From Lacticaseibacillus paracasei subsp. paracasei (GTDB lineage Bacteria; Bacillota; Bacilli; Lactobacillales; Lactobacillaceae): DNA of 11,154 bases. Under the pieces are notes generated by a model, which saw only the letters and a list, made by a program, of their open reading frames with translations, was not told the origin of the DNA and did not search any database. Positions 1-6,292 of the stretch are shown here, piece by piece; position 1 is the first letter of the stretch, and each line of letters opens with the position of its first letter. The position numbers and the translations under genes were made by a program. The DNA is taken from NCBI RefSeq assembly GCF_000829035.1, contig NZ_AP012542.1, positions 1-11,154 on the forward strand, written 5' to 3'.

Positions 1-780
1 ATGGCAAATACAATCAACAAAAAACAAAATCTGGCGATGCAGGCGTTGCTTAAACGCCAAGACTATCTTGTTACACAAGGCAATGACTTGGCGCGGGCTT
101 TTGGCAACCTAACATCTTTTGAACATAAGGTCTTGGATTATTGTTTTAGTTTTGTTAAATCAGATAGTAAACTTGAAGAAGCCTTTAACGTAAGCACCTC
201 AGATATTCTTCATCATCTAGGTTTAAGCTCTCAGGGGAAAAACTATCGTCGTGTCGGAGAAGCTTTTAAACGACTGAACGAGCAAACTGCATTGTATCTA
301 TCTTTCAAAAATCAGGGAGGAAAAGTCGTCCTCAGAATGGCACAACTTTTTGAATATATTGATTTTGTTGAAGATGGAGCTATTCACTTTAAATTTTCCC
401 GTCCTGCAGCACCGTATGTATTCCAACTACGCAAAAATTTCTATTCTTTTCACCTTTCGGAACTAGCTAATGTGCGCTCTAAATACGCTTTAACCATGAT
501 GAAGTTGTGGAATGCAAACTCTAATGGAAAGCTAGAGAGCACCTCTATTAAGGGCTCTATTGCAGACTGGCAGAGTTGGTTTTTAGGGAGCAATTCACAT
601 GGTGATCCCATTCACTGGCAATCTGGACGATTTAAGCAAAAAGTTCTCGGAACCGCTATTAGTGAACTTGGCAAGCTCTACCCACAAACACTATTTACCC
701 TGATGACTAACAAACAAGGACGTGCTGTTACAGGTTATCAACTTGACATTACGAACATTCACACAAGCTTAAAACTGTGA
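1..780 (+). CDS. repA: Rep_3-family theta replication initiator protein
   Basis: The 259-aa protein is the plasmid replication initiator. It is expected to bind the iterons at 11003-11098 and open the origin. Its N-terminal half (about residues 25-130) resembles the winged-helix domain of Rep_3/RepB initiators, with the pattern LTSFEHKVLDYCFS followed by alternating basic and hydrophobic helices. A second winged-helix-like half follows (about 140-250, including the stretch SKYALTMMKLWN). The length is normal for lactobacillal Rep_3 proteins. Start choice: the window begins exactly at ATG. The window's last 14 bases (AGAGGT, then 8 nt) supply a well-spaced SD if the molecule is circular, and a TTGACA promoter lies just before. 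The iterons next to that promoter suggest that Rep represses its own gene. Family assignment is from recognised sequence features, not a search. Confidence 0.93.
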   Translation: MANTINKKQNLAMQALLKRQDYLVTQGNDLARAFGNLTSFEHKVLDYCFSFVKSDSKLEEAFNVSTSDILHHLGLSSQGKNYRRVGEAFKRLNEQTALYLSFKNQGGKVVLRMAQLFEYIDFVEDGAIHFKFSRPAAPYVFQLRKNFYSFHLSELANVRSKYALTMMKLWNANSNGKLESTSIKGSIADWQSWFLGSNSHGDPIHWQSGRFKQKVLGTAISELGKLYPQTLFTLMTNKQGRAVTGYQLDITNIHTSLKL

Positions 781-929
781 CATTATCTTTGACATTTCGT
801 TATAAAACGAACCCAGTTGAACTACCCTCACTTAGCTAAGCCTAACAGCTCTTATCGCTTGAAGGGGGGAGTTCAAGCTGTCTTATTAAGCATAAAATAA
901 TCGCACATCTATCATTTTTATTGAAATTG
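781..929. other. Intergenic region after repA with small inverted repeats
   Basis: No gene is seen. A 6-bp hairpin TTCGTT/AACGAA (796-811) lies close to the repA stop. A second inverted repeat, GCTTGAA/TTCAAGC (857-878), has an alternative outer pairing ACAGCT/AGCTGT. Neither is followed by a clean U-tract, so the repA terminator remains unassigned. The segment 795-820 recurs imperfectly at 1280-1305. Confidence 0.4.
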
Positions 930-938
930 TGCTATACT
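930..938 (+). promoter_or_regulatory. Extended -10 promoter of antitoxin RNA (RNAII)
   Basis: TGC-TATACT (930-938) is an extended -10 element. No good -35 is present at 17 bp. It would start a short RNA near position 945, at the beginning of the repeat shared with the toxin message. Confidence 0.6.
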
Positions 939-943
939 GATGC

Positions 944-1007
944 CAATCGAATGGAGACATAATTGTCGCCAGGAACCGCTGTAGCGCTACCTACAGCGGT
1001 TCTTTTT
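944..1007 (+). ncRNA. Antisense antitoxin RNA (RNAII-like) of type I TA system
   Basis: This predicted RNA of about 64 nt runs from the extended -10 at 930-938 to a strong terminator. It carries a 26-nt block (945-970) matching 23 of 26 positions of 1155-1180, the complement of the toxin's SD and start codon. It could therefore pair in trans with the toxin mRNA at the ribosome-binding site. Its terminator loop CGCUAC is complementary to the loop GUAGCG of the toxin mRNA terminator, a likely first contact. This matches the RNAI/RNAII logic of the Enterococcus par (Fst) and Lactobacillus Lpt systems. Exact ends are inferred. Confidence 0.75.
973..1007 (+). terminator. Rho-independent terminator of RNAII
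   Basis: A perfect 12-bp stem, GAACCGCTGTAG (973-984) with CTACAGCGGTTC (991-1002), has a 6-nt loop CGCTAC and is followed by TTTTT. Confidence 0.9.
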
Positions 1008-1011
1008 ACGC

Positions 1012-1041
1012 AAAAAACGCCACCCCGCTACGGATGACGTT
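1012..1041 (-). terminator. Rho-independent terminator of toxin mRNA
   Basis: On the minus strand, AACGTCATCC pairs with GGGTGGCGTT (10 bp including two G-U pairs) around a GTAGCG loop, followed by a run of T (complement of the A-tract from 1012). It faces the RNAII terminator but does not overlap it. Confidence 0.85.
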
Positions 1042-1071
1042 CTGGTGCCAAAACTTGGTCAAACCTAGTCG

Positions 1072-1170
1072 CTACTTACGGTCATCGTGGTGGTTCAACC
1101 AGTACTCGAACAAAAGCAAGAGTACACCAACGATGATCGGCGCGGTAACCGCTGAATCGAATGAAGACAT
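1072..1170 (-). CDS. Fst/Lpt-family type I toxin peptide (32 aa)
   Basis: The minus-strand ORF encodes a 32-aa peptide. Residues 8-20 read VTAPIIVGVLLLL, followed by FEYWLNHHDDRK at the C-terminus. This is the hallmark layout of Fst-type toxins: a short N-terminus, one membrane span containing P-x-x-V-G, a W-L at the membrane edge, and a charged tail. Such peptides insert into the producer's own membrane when plasmid loss removes the labile antitoxin RNA. Start: ATG at 1170-1168 with a near-perfect SD, AAAGGAGGTG, 6-7 nt upstream. That SD can be masked by a hairpin in the 5' leader. The opposite-strand ORF at 1034-1342 is judged a shadow. The closest known relatives are thought to be the Lpt toxins of L. 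rhamnosus/paracasei plasmids. Confidence is high for the family and lower for the exact name. Confidence 0.92.
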   Translation of the reverse strand: MSSFDSAVTAPIIVGVLLLLFEYWLNHHDDRK

Positions 1171-1181
1171 ACTTGTCACCT

Positions 1182-1209
1182 CCTTTAGGCGCGGTATCAC
1201 GCGAAAAGG
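1182..1209 (-). promoter_or_regulatory. SD-sequestering hairpin in toxin mRNA leader
   Basis: In the toxin transcript CCUUU (from 1209-1204) can pair with AAAGG of the SD (1186-1182), and CGCG (1203-1200) with CGCG (1193-1190), around a 6-nt loop. The SD would be closed in this fold. Fst mRNA has an equivalent 5' stem-loop. Confidence 0.7.
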
Positions 1210-1224
1210 CGTAGCGACTAAATT

Positions 1225-1233
1225 AGTATACCA
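1225..1233 (-). promoter_or_regulatory. Extended -10 promoter of toxin mRNA
   Basis: The minus strand reads TGG-TATACT (complement of 1225-1233), an extended -10 like the one of RNAII. The predicted start is near 1218, giving a leader of about 48 nt. Confidence 0.65.
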
Positions 1234-1427
1234 AAAAAGCCGTCAGTACCCGCTTAATTGTCTTTTAAATCTAGACGATTTTCGTTATAAAATGCACTTA
1301 GTTGACATAATGATCCTTAGTCGCAGTATTCGTCCTGCCTAGCCTCTCATACCCCACTTTGTGAAATCATAGTGGTCTACGTGCTCCTACCCTGCCCTGT
1401 TGGGCTTTTAGATTGTAAAACTTAGTG
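1234..1427. other. Intergenic DNA between toxin promoter and accessory rep gene terminator
   Basis: No gene is supported. The segment 1280-1305 is an imperfect (22/26) direct copy of 795-820. A short GCCC/GGGC hairpin with TTTT (1394-1409) is too small to call a terminator confidently. Confidence 0.4.
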
Positions 1428-1457
1428 AAAAAGCCACCGCAGTTAGCGGTGGCTTTT
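1428..1457 (-). terminator. Terminator of the 1459-1956 gene (bidirectional form)
   Basis: GCCACCGC (1433-1440) and GCGGTGGC (1446-1453) form a perfect 8-bp stem with a 5-nt loop. It has AAAAA on the left and TTTT on the right, so it can stop transcription from either side. It begins directly after the stop codon of the minus-strand gene. Confidence 0.85.
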
Positions 1458-1458
1458 G

Positions 1459-1956
1459 TTATTTCCGTGGACTAAACAGTCGTTGCCAAAAAGGCACTGG
1501 CTGTTCTGGGCTATTTTTGGTCGCTTGAGGGGCTTCTGGTGCGCGGTCGTGGATTTGATCGTCTCCTGGCTCAGAACTGCGCTCAGGTCCATTTTGAGGC
1601 ATCTCCAGCCGTTTAAGCTTGTTCTCAGCCATTAGTTGGAGCTGTTGCGATTGATCTAGTAGCTTCTGGAGGTGCTCAATCTGCTTATCCTTTGCTCTAA
1701 GCTGCTCTACAAGAACACTGTTCGACTGCGCACTCGCCTGTTCAGTGTGCACACCATGCGCCTTTTGTGTGCGTTCCGAGTGTACTCCCTTGTATGCAAT
1801 CATCTCCTTGATGACCTTTATACCAGCATCATCTATCAGGATACGGTGTGCGCTCTCGTGTGTGTATCGCACACGAAAAGACGCGGTTAGATATTTACGA
1901 ATACCAGATTTAGATAAGCTCAATTCCTCTGCAAGTTCTTTGATGGTCTTACTCAT
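1459..1956 (-). CDS. repB: Small HTH/coiled-coil accessory replication protein (DUF536-like)
   Basis: The 165-aa protein starts MSKTIKELAEELSLSKSGIR, a typical N-terminal helix-turn-helix. A coiled coil follows (about residues 80-115, VLVEQLRAKDKQIEHLQKLL), then a Pro/Glu-rich tail ending in PFWQRLFSPRK. This matches the DUF536/'RepB' proteins common beside repA on lactobacillal theta plasmids, with proposed roles in copy control or partition. Such genes usually follow repA in the same direction. Here the gene faces repA and has its own promoter and terminator. Start: the in-frame ATG at 1968 is rejected for the ATG at 1956, which has GAGGA five bases upstream and begins with the conserved MSK. 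The function is family inference and has not been established from this sequence. Confidence 0.82.
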   Translation of the reverse strand: MSKTIKELAEELSLSKSGIRKYLTASFRVRYTHESAHRILIDDAGIKVIKEMIAYKGVHSERTQKAHGVHTEQASAQSNSVLVEQLRAKDKQIEHLQKLLDQSQQLQLMAENKLKRLEMPQNGPERSSEPGDDQIHDRAPEAPQATKNSPEQPVPFWQRLFSPRK

Positions 1957-1987
1957 AGCTGTCCTCATCTCGTGCGATCTAATGTCA

Positions 1988-1996
1988 ATTATAGCA
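1988..1996 (-). promoter_or_regulatory. Extended -10 promoter for the accessory rep gene
   Basis: The minus strand reads TGC-TATAAT (complement of 1988-1996), about 32 bp before the chosen start codon. No clear -35 is present. Confidence 0.55.
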
Positions 1997-2018
1997 ATGG
2001 CTACAGACGACTACCCAT

Positions 2019-2055
2019 AAAAATACCCGAAACGATCTCAGAAATCGTTTCGGGT
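2019..2055 (-). terminator. Strong minus-strand terminator-like hairpin
   Basis: ACCCGAAACGAT (2025-2036) and ATCGTTTCGGGT (2044-2055) form a perfect 12-bp stem with a 7-nt loop. On the minus strand it is followed by ATTTTTATG; on the plus side there is no T-run. No minus-strand gene lies just upstream, so it may insulate the rep gene from convergent transcription. Confidence 0.65.
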
Positions 2056-2062
2056 CACTTAT

Positions 2063-2093
2063 TTGAATCAGATTTTAAGCCTTATTTTATAAT
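2063..2093 (+). promoter_or_regulatory. Candidate promoter upstream of the ABC operon (distal)
   Basis: TTGAAT (2063-2068) and TATAAT (2088-2093) are separated by 19 bp. A start near 2100 would place the 30-bp dyad at 2103-2132 right at the beginning of the transcript. A second TATAAT (2134-2139) lies immediately after the dyad without a recognisable -35. Confidence 0.4.
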
Positions 2094-2102
2094 GTTTTTG
2101 AA

Positions 2103-2132
2103 CGATCCGTTAGGGTTAACCCTAGTGGATCG
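2103..2132. promoter_or_regulatory. 30-bp interrupted palindrome, candidate operator
   Basis: CGATCC, a 3-nt spacer, AGGGTTAACCCT, a 3-nt spacer and GGATCG are symmetric about 2117/2118. It sits between two TATAAT boxes in the ABC operon control region, the place for a dimeric regulator. No regulator gene for it is visible on the plasmid. Confidence 0.6.
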
Positions 2133-2181
2133 GTATAATTGTTTTCGACAAAATCAAAAACTCATCGTCTTATGGGTTAGG

Positions 2182-2210
2182 TTGCCACAAGCGTGTCCTG
2201 ACCGTATGCT
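2182..2210 (+). promoter_or_regulatory. Candidate proximal promoter of the ABC operon
   Basis: TTGCCA (2182-2187) and TATGCT (2205-2210) are separated by an ideal 17 bp. This would give a leader of about 45 nt before the ATG at 2261, which has GGAGG at 2251-2255. Confidence 0.5.
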
Positions 2211-2260
2211 ATTAATATTGAACGTTATGGATAAAACAGTGAATAGAGTCGGAGGCAGTA

Positions 2261-3316
2261 ATGAAACACAAAAAAGCTTTAATCATCGCAGGTTGTCTTC
2301 TTTTATTAGTTCTGCTGGCCATTACGGCCATTAAGATATTCGAATTTCAAACGTCAGCTTCTCATGACCAGAAACCTACTTATTCCATTCAACGCATTCA
2401 TCACACTGACGACCTTGTTGAGTCAGGGAAGATCGTTGCCAACGACACCCGGCTTTTACATAATCCAACTGGACGGATTGATCAAGTCAATGTGAGGGAC
2501 GGCGATCACGTTGCCAAAGATGCGGTTCTGCTAACCGTTTATGATCAAACTGTTCAAGACCAAGTTAATGAAGCACAAAACGCATTAGATAAAGCACAGC
2601 AAGGATTGAATCGTGCCATCACCGCAAATAACAAGGTGATCGACCAATTCAATAAGTCCACTGATGCCACAGAACGAGAAACGTTGCAAGAAACGATCAA
2701 TAAGAACAAGGATGACATCTCCGATCAGACGCGCGATTTGCAAGCACAGCAGACACAGCTCACTACCTTAAAGAACAAGGTTTATCAAAGCTTGTTAGCG
2801 CCATTCGCTGGTATCTTGACAATCATCAATGACGAGAAAACCGGTGATCCAGTTATCACCATCAACTCTGATGAGCGTCACGTCCAAGCAAAAGTAACCG
2901 AATATGACTATACCAAGCTAGCTAACGAACACCCCGCAAAGATCACAGCCATCGCCACTGACAAATCCCAAACAAGTGTCGTCCGGAATTTGTCACAGGT
3001 GCCTGACACAACCGATAAGCAAAACATCGCTACTTATCCGTTTACGGTACCTGTAGACGGCCGTTTTATGTACGGTCAAAGTGTCAAAGTGGCCCTGCCA
3101 CAAGATGAAATCAAACTATCAGCTAAAGCAGTTGTTACGCGTGACAAACAGCTCTTTGTATGGCGAGTTAATAGCGCAAACAAGGTCCATCTTCAGCCAG
3201 TTGAGGGTACAAAAAAGAATGGCGTCTTTGTTCTAACCACTGGCATCAAATCAGGCGCAAGAATTGTAACCAACCCGGATAAGTCGCTCAAAGACGGCAT
3301 GAGGGTGGTTAAATGA
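2261..3316 (+). CDS. Membrane-fusion/adaptor subunit of MacAB-like ABC exporter
   Basis: This 351-aa protein is an HlyD/MacA-type adaptor. An N-terminal membrane anchor spans residues 6-26. The first half of a lipoyl-like domain follows (about 66-95, with GRIDQVNVRDGDHV), then an antiparallel coiled coil (about 97-172) and the second lipoyl half (from about 176, LLAPFAGILT). The C-terminal beta domains complete it. It should link the permease to the cell envelope, as YknX does in Bacillus and as the F-type proteins are thought to do in enterocin AS-48/carnocyclin A loci. Start: ATG 2261 with GGAGG five bases upstream. Its stop overlaps the next ATG (ATGA), so the genes are translationally coupled. 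A role in bacteriocin self-protection is inferred from the neighbourhood. Confidence 0.9.
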   Translation: MKHKKALIIAGCLLLLVLLAITAIKIFEFQTSASHDQKPTYSIQRIHHTDDLVESGKIVANDTRLLHNPTGRIDQVNVRDGDHVAKDAVLLTVYDQTVQDQVNEAQNALDKAQQGLNRAITANNKVIDQFNKSTDATERETLQETINKNKDDISDQTRDLQAQQTQLTTLKNKVYQSLLAPFAGILTIINDEKTGDPVITINSDERHVQAKVTEYDYTKLANEHPAKITAIATDKSQTSVVRNLSQVPDTTDKQNIATYPFTVPVDGRFMYGQSVKVALPQDEIKLSAKAVVTRDKQLFVWRVNSANKVHLQPVEGTKKNGVFVLTTGIKSGARIVTNPDKSLKDGMRVVK

Positions 3317-3993
3317 TTCGCTTAAAGTCGGTTAACAAGTTTTATAAACAGGGGGCCACTAGCTTCCATGTCCTAAAAGATATTTCATTCAAGATTGATG
3401 CTGGTGAGTTTGTCTCGATTATGGGTCCGTCTGGTTCCGGAAAATCAACGCTCATCAACATTGTTGGCTTTCTAGATGATCAATTTGAAGGTGAATACTG
3501 GTTTATGGACGACAACATCCAAAAGAAAAGTCGTCGCGACTATGCAATATTACGCAACCAAAGTGTCGGTTTTGTTTTTCAAAACTTCAAATTAATTGAT
3601 ACCTTGTCGGTCGCCGAAAACATCGGCCTTCCGCTCATCTATGCTGGCAAACGACGAAAGGCTATTCGCTCCGAGGTTCAACAAGTTTTAAGTCAGGTCG
3701 GACTGCCTGATTTAGGAACCAAAAAACCGCGCGACTTATCCGGTGGTCAACAACAACGGGTCGCCATCGCGCGCGCGGTTATTACGAAACCCAATTTTTT
3801 AATTGCTGATGAGCCAACTGGGGCACTAGACAGCCAAACCTCCTCTGAGATCCTTGAGCTTTTCCAAAAGCTCAATCGGGAGAACCACACCACCATTATC
3901 ATGGTGACTCACGATCAACAGGTCGCTAATCAAAGTCAGCGCATTATTCGCATTCTTGATGGCACGATCGAAAGCGATGAGGAGGTTCACTGA
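3313..3993 (+). CDS. ABC transporter ATP-binding protein (MacB/LolD type)
   Basis: The 226-aa ATPase has every expected motif: Walker A GPSGSGKST (38-46), Q-loop Q90, signature LSGGQ (142-146), Walker B FLIADE (162-167), D-loop ALD (171-173) and H-loop His200. Length and motif spacing fit the MacB/LolD/YknY class, which pairs with FtsX-type permeases and acts as a mechanotransmitter rather than as a conventional through-membrane pump. The ATG overlaps the adaptor's stop codon. Its own TGA shares a base with the permease's ATG (TGATG), and GAGGAGG lies just before that junction. It is the only ATPase visible in the window. It is therefore also the only candidate to energise bacteriocin export if no chromosomal partner helps. 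Confidence 0.95.
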   Translation: MIRLKSVNKFYKQGATSFHVLKDISFKIDAGEFVSIMGPSGSGKSTLINIVGFLDDQFEGEYWFMDDNIQKKSRRDYAILRNQSVGFVFQNFKLIDTLSVAENIGLPLIYAGKRRKAIRSEVQQVLSQVGLPDLGTKKPRDLSGGQQQRVAIARAVITKPNFLIADEPTGALDSQTSSEILELFQKLNRENHTTIIMVTHDQQVANQSQRIIRILDGTIESDEEVH

Positions 3994-5162
3994 TGAAAAT
4001 TCAAGAACTGCTAGCAACTGCTTGGCAATCACTCATCGCTAACCCCAAGCGCAGCCTTCTGACCGTGATTGGTATTGTCATTGGCATCGCTTCCGTCATT
4101 ACCATTATTTCGTTAGGCAACGGCGTTGAACAGGCCACCTTAAAAAATTTACAAACAACCCAAACAGGCAAACAATCGATAACTATCGATTATATCCCAT
4201 ATAACCCTAGCAAACCTACACCGGGTTTCAATCAAAGTGATATCGACTTGTTAACGGTTCAGCATGACATTGGTATTGACAAAGCAACCCTGCCCAAAGA
4301 ACCAGACAATCCCTTTCAGTCAAATGTCCTCGTTAACGATGCCAACCAAACGGCCTCGCTCTCCTTAGTTAAACCAACCCAATTAACCATCATTGCTGGT
4401 TACCAAATTTCCGCCCAAGACCGGCAACTTAAAAATCAAGTCGCTATGATTAGTCGCAGCTTCGCTAAAAAGTGTTTCCGCACAACGATAAACGCTTTAC
4501 ACACTGCGCTTATTATCAACGGCTACAGTTATCAGGTTATTGGCGTGATCTCGACTGATAATAGCGCCGATATTTATCTTCCGAAAGAAACATATCTAGC
4601 GAACCAGACTAGTACCAGCGGTAATAGACTTAAACTAACTTTTCAAACTGGCAGCAACGTTTCAAAACAAGCAAAAAAGGCGGTCAAACTGCTCCAACAG
4701 TCAGGCAGTCAGCGATCATTAGGGGACTATTATTATTTCGATGCGGGCGCATTGCTCAGCGGCATCAGCAAGGTCATTAAAGGGCTCACCTATTTTATTA
4801 GTGCTATTGCCGGCATTTCGTTGTTTATCGCTGGAATTGGTGTGATGAACATGATGTATATTTCCGTCTCAGAACGAACCAAAGAGATTGGCATTAGGCT
4901 AGCCATTGGCGCAACCCCAACCCTTATTATGTGGCAATTCTTATTGGAAGCCATTATTTTAACAGTCTCCGGCGGTTTAATCGGCTTCGCTTTAGGTTAT
5001 GGAACCGCTGTTCTCATTTCTTTAATGTTACCTTTTAATGCCGTGATAACACTTAATACCTTCTTTTTAGCCTTTGGCGTCTCTTCCTCGGTGGGATTAG
5101 TTTTCGGCATCTTACCTGCCAAACAAGCCGCTGACAAAAATTTAATCGATATTCTACGTTAA
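3993..5162 (+). CDS. FtsX/MacB-type ABC permease
   Basis: The 389-aa permease has the classic four-span layout: TM1 about 22-42, a large extracellular domain about 45-255, then three spans (about 262-290, 312-345, 352-374). The conserved segment ERTKEIGIRLAIGA (294-307) is the coupling-helix region of MacB/FtsX permeases. The C-terminus PAKQAADKNLIDILR resembles the usual PA-x-x-AA...LR ending. With the two upstream genes it makes a YknXYZ/MacAB-like exporter. In circular-bacteriocin loci such as AS-48 and carnocyclin A, a comparable FGH trio raises self-immunity. Here it faces the bacteriocin operon and is expressed separately. Its substrate cannot be read from the sequence. Confidence 0.93.
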   Translation: MKIQELLATAWQSLIANPKRSLLTVIGIVIGIASVITIISLGNGVEQATLKNLQTTQTGKQSITIDYIPYNPSKPTPGFNQSDIDLLTVQHDIGIDKATLPKEPDNPFQSNVLVNDANQTASLSLVKPTQLTIIAGYQISAQDRQLKNQVAMISRSFAKKCFRTTINALHTALIINGYSYQVIGVISTDNSADIYLPKETYLANQTSTSGNRLKLTFQTGSNVSKQAKKAVKLLQQSGSQRSLGDYYYFDAGALLSGISKVIKGLTYFISAIAGISLFIAGIGVMNMMYISVSERTKEIGIRLAIGATPTLIMWQFLLEAIILTVSGGLIGFALGYGTAVLISLMLPFNAVITLNTFFLAFGVSSSVGLVFGILPAKQAADKNLIDILR

Positions 5163-5779
5163 TCGTTTTAAACGCAGTCCGTCTTTCTCACACAGCACCA
5201 TGCTGAAATGGACTAGATTTCATTTTCGATATACTTGGTGCATATGATAAAACTCACTAACAAGTTCAAAGTCTAAATTAGTGGCTGGTGAAAGCTGGCT
5301 TGATAGCTGCACAATCACTGATATGCCAAGACGCAATCAGTTTATTAATTCGGATAAAATTAATTTAAGTGCGCAAGAAAACACGATATTTGCGATTTTT
5401 AGTGCACTTGCTGCGTAAAAATGAATTTGTCTTTTTAAAGCTTAATCTTTTGTCTCGATTCGTGTTGTCAAGATCGCCCGTATAGCAAGTGCTGTGGAAC
5501 TGTTAAGCGGAAGACCAGTTGCTAAAAGACTGTTGTATCAGTTTTTATATAGCTTTCACCAGCCACTAAATTATATAATTAAAATTTCTTTCCAAGATGC
5601 AAAAATCCCTCCTCCTTTCCAGATAAAGCGACGTTTGCAAAACATGCCGTTAGAGAGAAAAATAAGTATCATAATAACTATAGGCTTAACCTAATAGCTT
5701 AAAATGGATCTTATGCAGTTTCAGCATTAATCGGCTCAAATCATTGCAGCAAACATTGCAAATAATTACAGTATAAATA
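5163..5779. other. 617-bp gap with no intact gene, holding an inverted-repeat element
   Basis: Nothing here makes a convincing protein in any frame. Contents seen: a weak hairpin TGAAAT/ATTTCA followed by TTTT (5204-5226) that may end the ABC operon; the element 5278-5569; and a strong minus-strand SD-like run AAAGGAGGAGGG (about 5609-5621) with only very short reading frames after it. The region lies between convergent operons and looks decayed. Confidence 0.6.
5278..5569. mobile_element. 292-bp element bounded by 19-bp perfect inverted repeats (MITE-like or IS remnant)
   Basis: TTAGTGGCTGGTGAAAGCT (5278-5296) recurs as its exact reverse complement at 5551-5569. The 254 bp between have no long ORF but contain smaller inverted repeats (ACTGAT/ATCAGT, AAGTGC/GCACTT). 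No matching target-site duplication is visible at either edge, so if it transposed, this is an old or rearranged copy. I do not recognise the ends as a named IS family. Confidence 0.55.
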
Positions 5780-6283
5780 TCAAAGGAATATCGAAACCAA
5801 CCATGGCGTTATATAAACCTCAAAAAAAACAGATGTAAAGTAAAGTGCTAACGGCCAAATTAACTTTTTCATCTTTTCTCGAAAGCTTGCAATATGATAT
5901 TTAATCAAAGTCCCCGAAATAATTACAATTGCTGTCATTTCTGGAATTCCATGAGGTAAAACCACATAGATAAATTGCTGAATTCCTAAACGCTGAAGTA
6001 ATATACCAACAACGGCTGCATTAAGAAAAAGTATTATCAGTGGCAAACGACTGTTAATAATTGACAATATGACAAGTACAATCACAAACAAAAGATTCCG
6101 AATTAAAATTTCTCCAACATTTTTAATATCTATGAGCGTCAATGGATTATGGCTTATATAATGAATTTTTCCATCGCCGCTCAGCAGATAGCCAGCTGCA
6201 CAACCTGTAAATACAGAAACAAAGGATGATAAGAATGGCCGAACATTTATTAATCTGTACACTCTTTCAAGGCTCAAATCCAT
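5780..6283 (-). CDS. SpoIIM/DUF95-family membrane protein of circular bacteriocin locus
   Basis: The 167-aa polytopic membrane protein has about four or five spans. The SpoIIM-family signature P-H-G-x-x-E is at residues 110-115 (VVLPHGIPEMTAIVI), with an earlier R-N pair (62-63). DUF95/SpoIIM-like proteins are a constant partner of circular bacteriocins and are thought to help maturation or secretion; the link to sporulation is only by name. Start: ATG at 6283-6281 with AAGGTGG a few bases upstream. Only 9 nt separate it from the preceding gene, so the two are co-transcribed and coupled. It is the last intact gene of the operon; in related clusters small ATPase and permease genes would be expected nearby. 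Confidence 0.85.
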   Translation of the reverse strand: MDLSLERVYRLINVRPFLSSFVSVFTGCAAGYLLSGDGKIHYISHNPLTLIDIKNVGEILIRNLLFVIVLVILSIINSRLPLIILFLNAAVVGILLQRLGIQQFIYVVLPHGIPEMTAIVIISGTLIKYHIASFREKMKKLIWPLALYFTSVFFEVYITPWLVSIFL

Positions 6284-6292
6284 CCCACCTTA

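Noticed and set aside
1034..1342. 102-aa plus-strand ORF
   Set aside because: It is antisense to the Fst/Lpt-type toxin, its leader and its promoter, has no SD, and contains a terminator stem near its start.
5494..5694. 66-aa plus-strand ORF downstream of the ABC genes
   Set aside because: No SD and no recognisable domain; it runs through one end of the inverted-repeat element.
5780..6283. Evidence of a spore-forming host from a SpoIIM-like protein
   Set aside because: DUF95/SpoIIM relatives are standard members of circular-bacteriocin loci in non-spore-formers.
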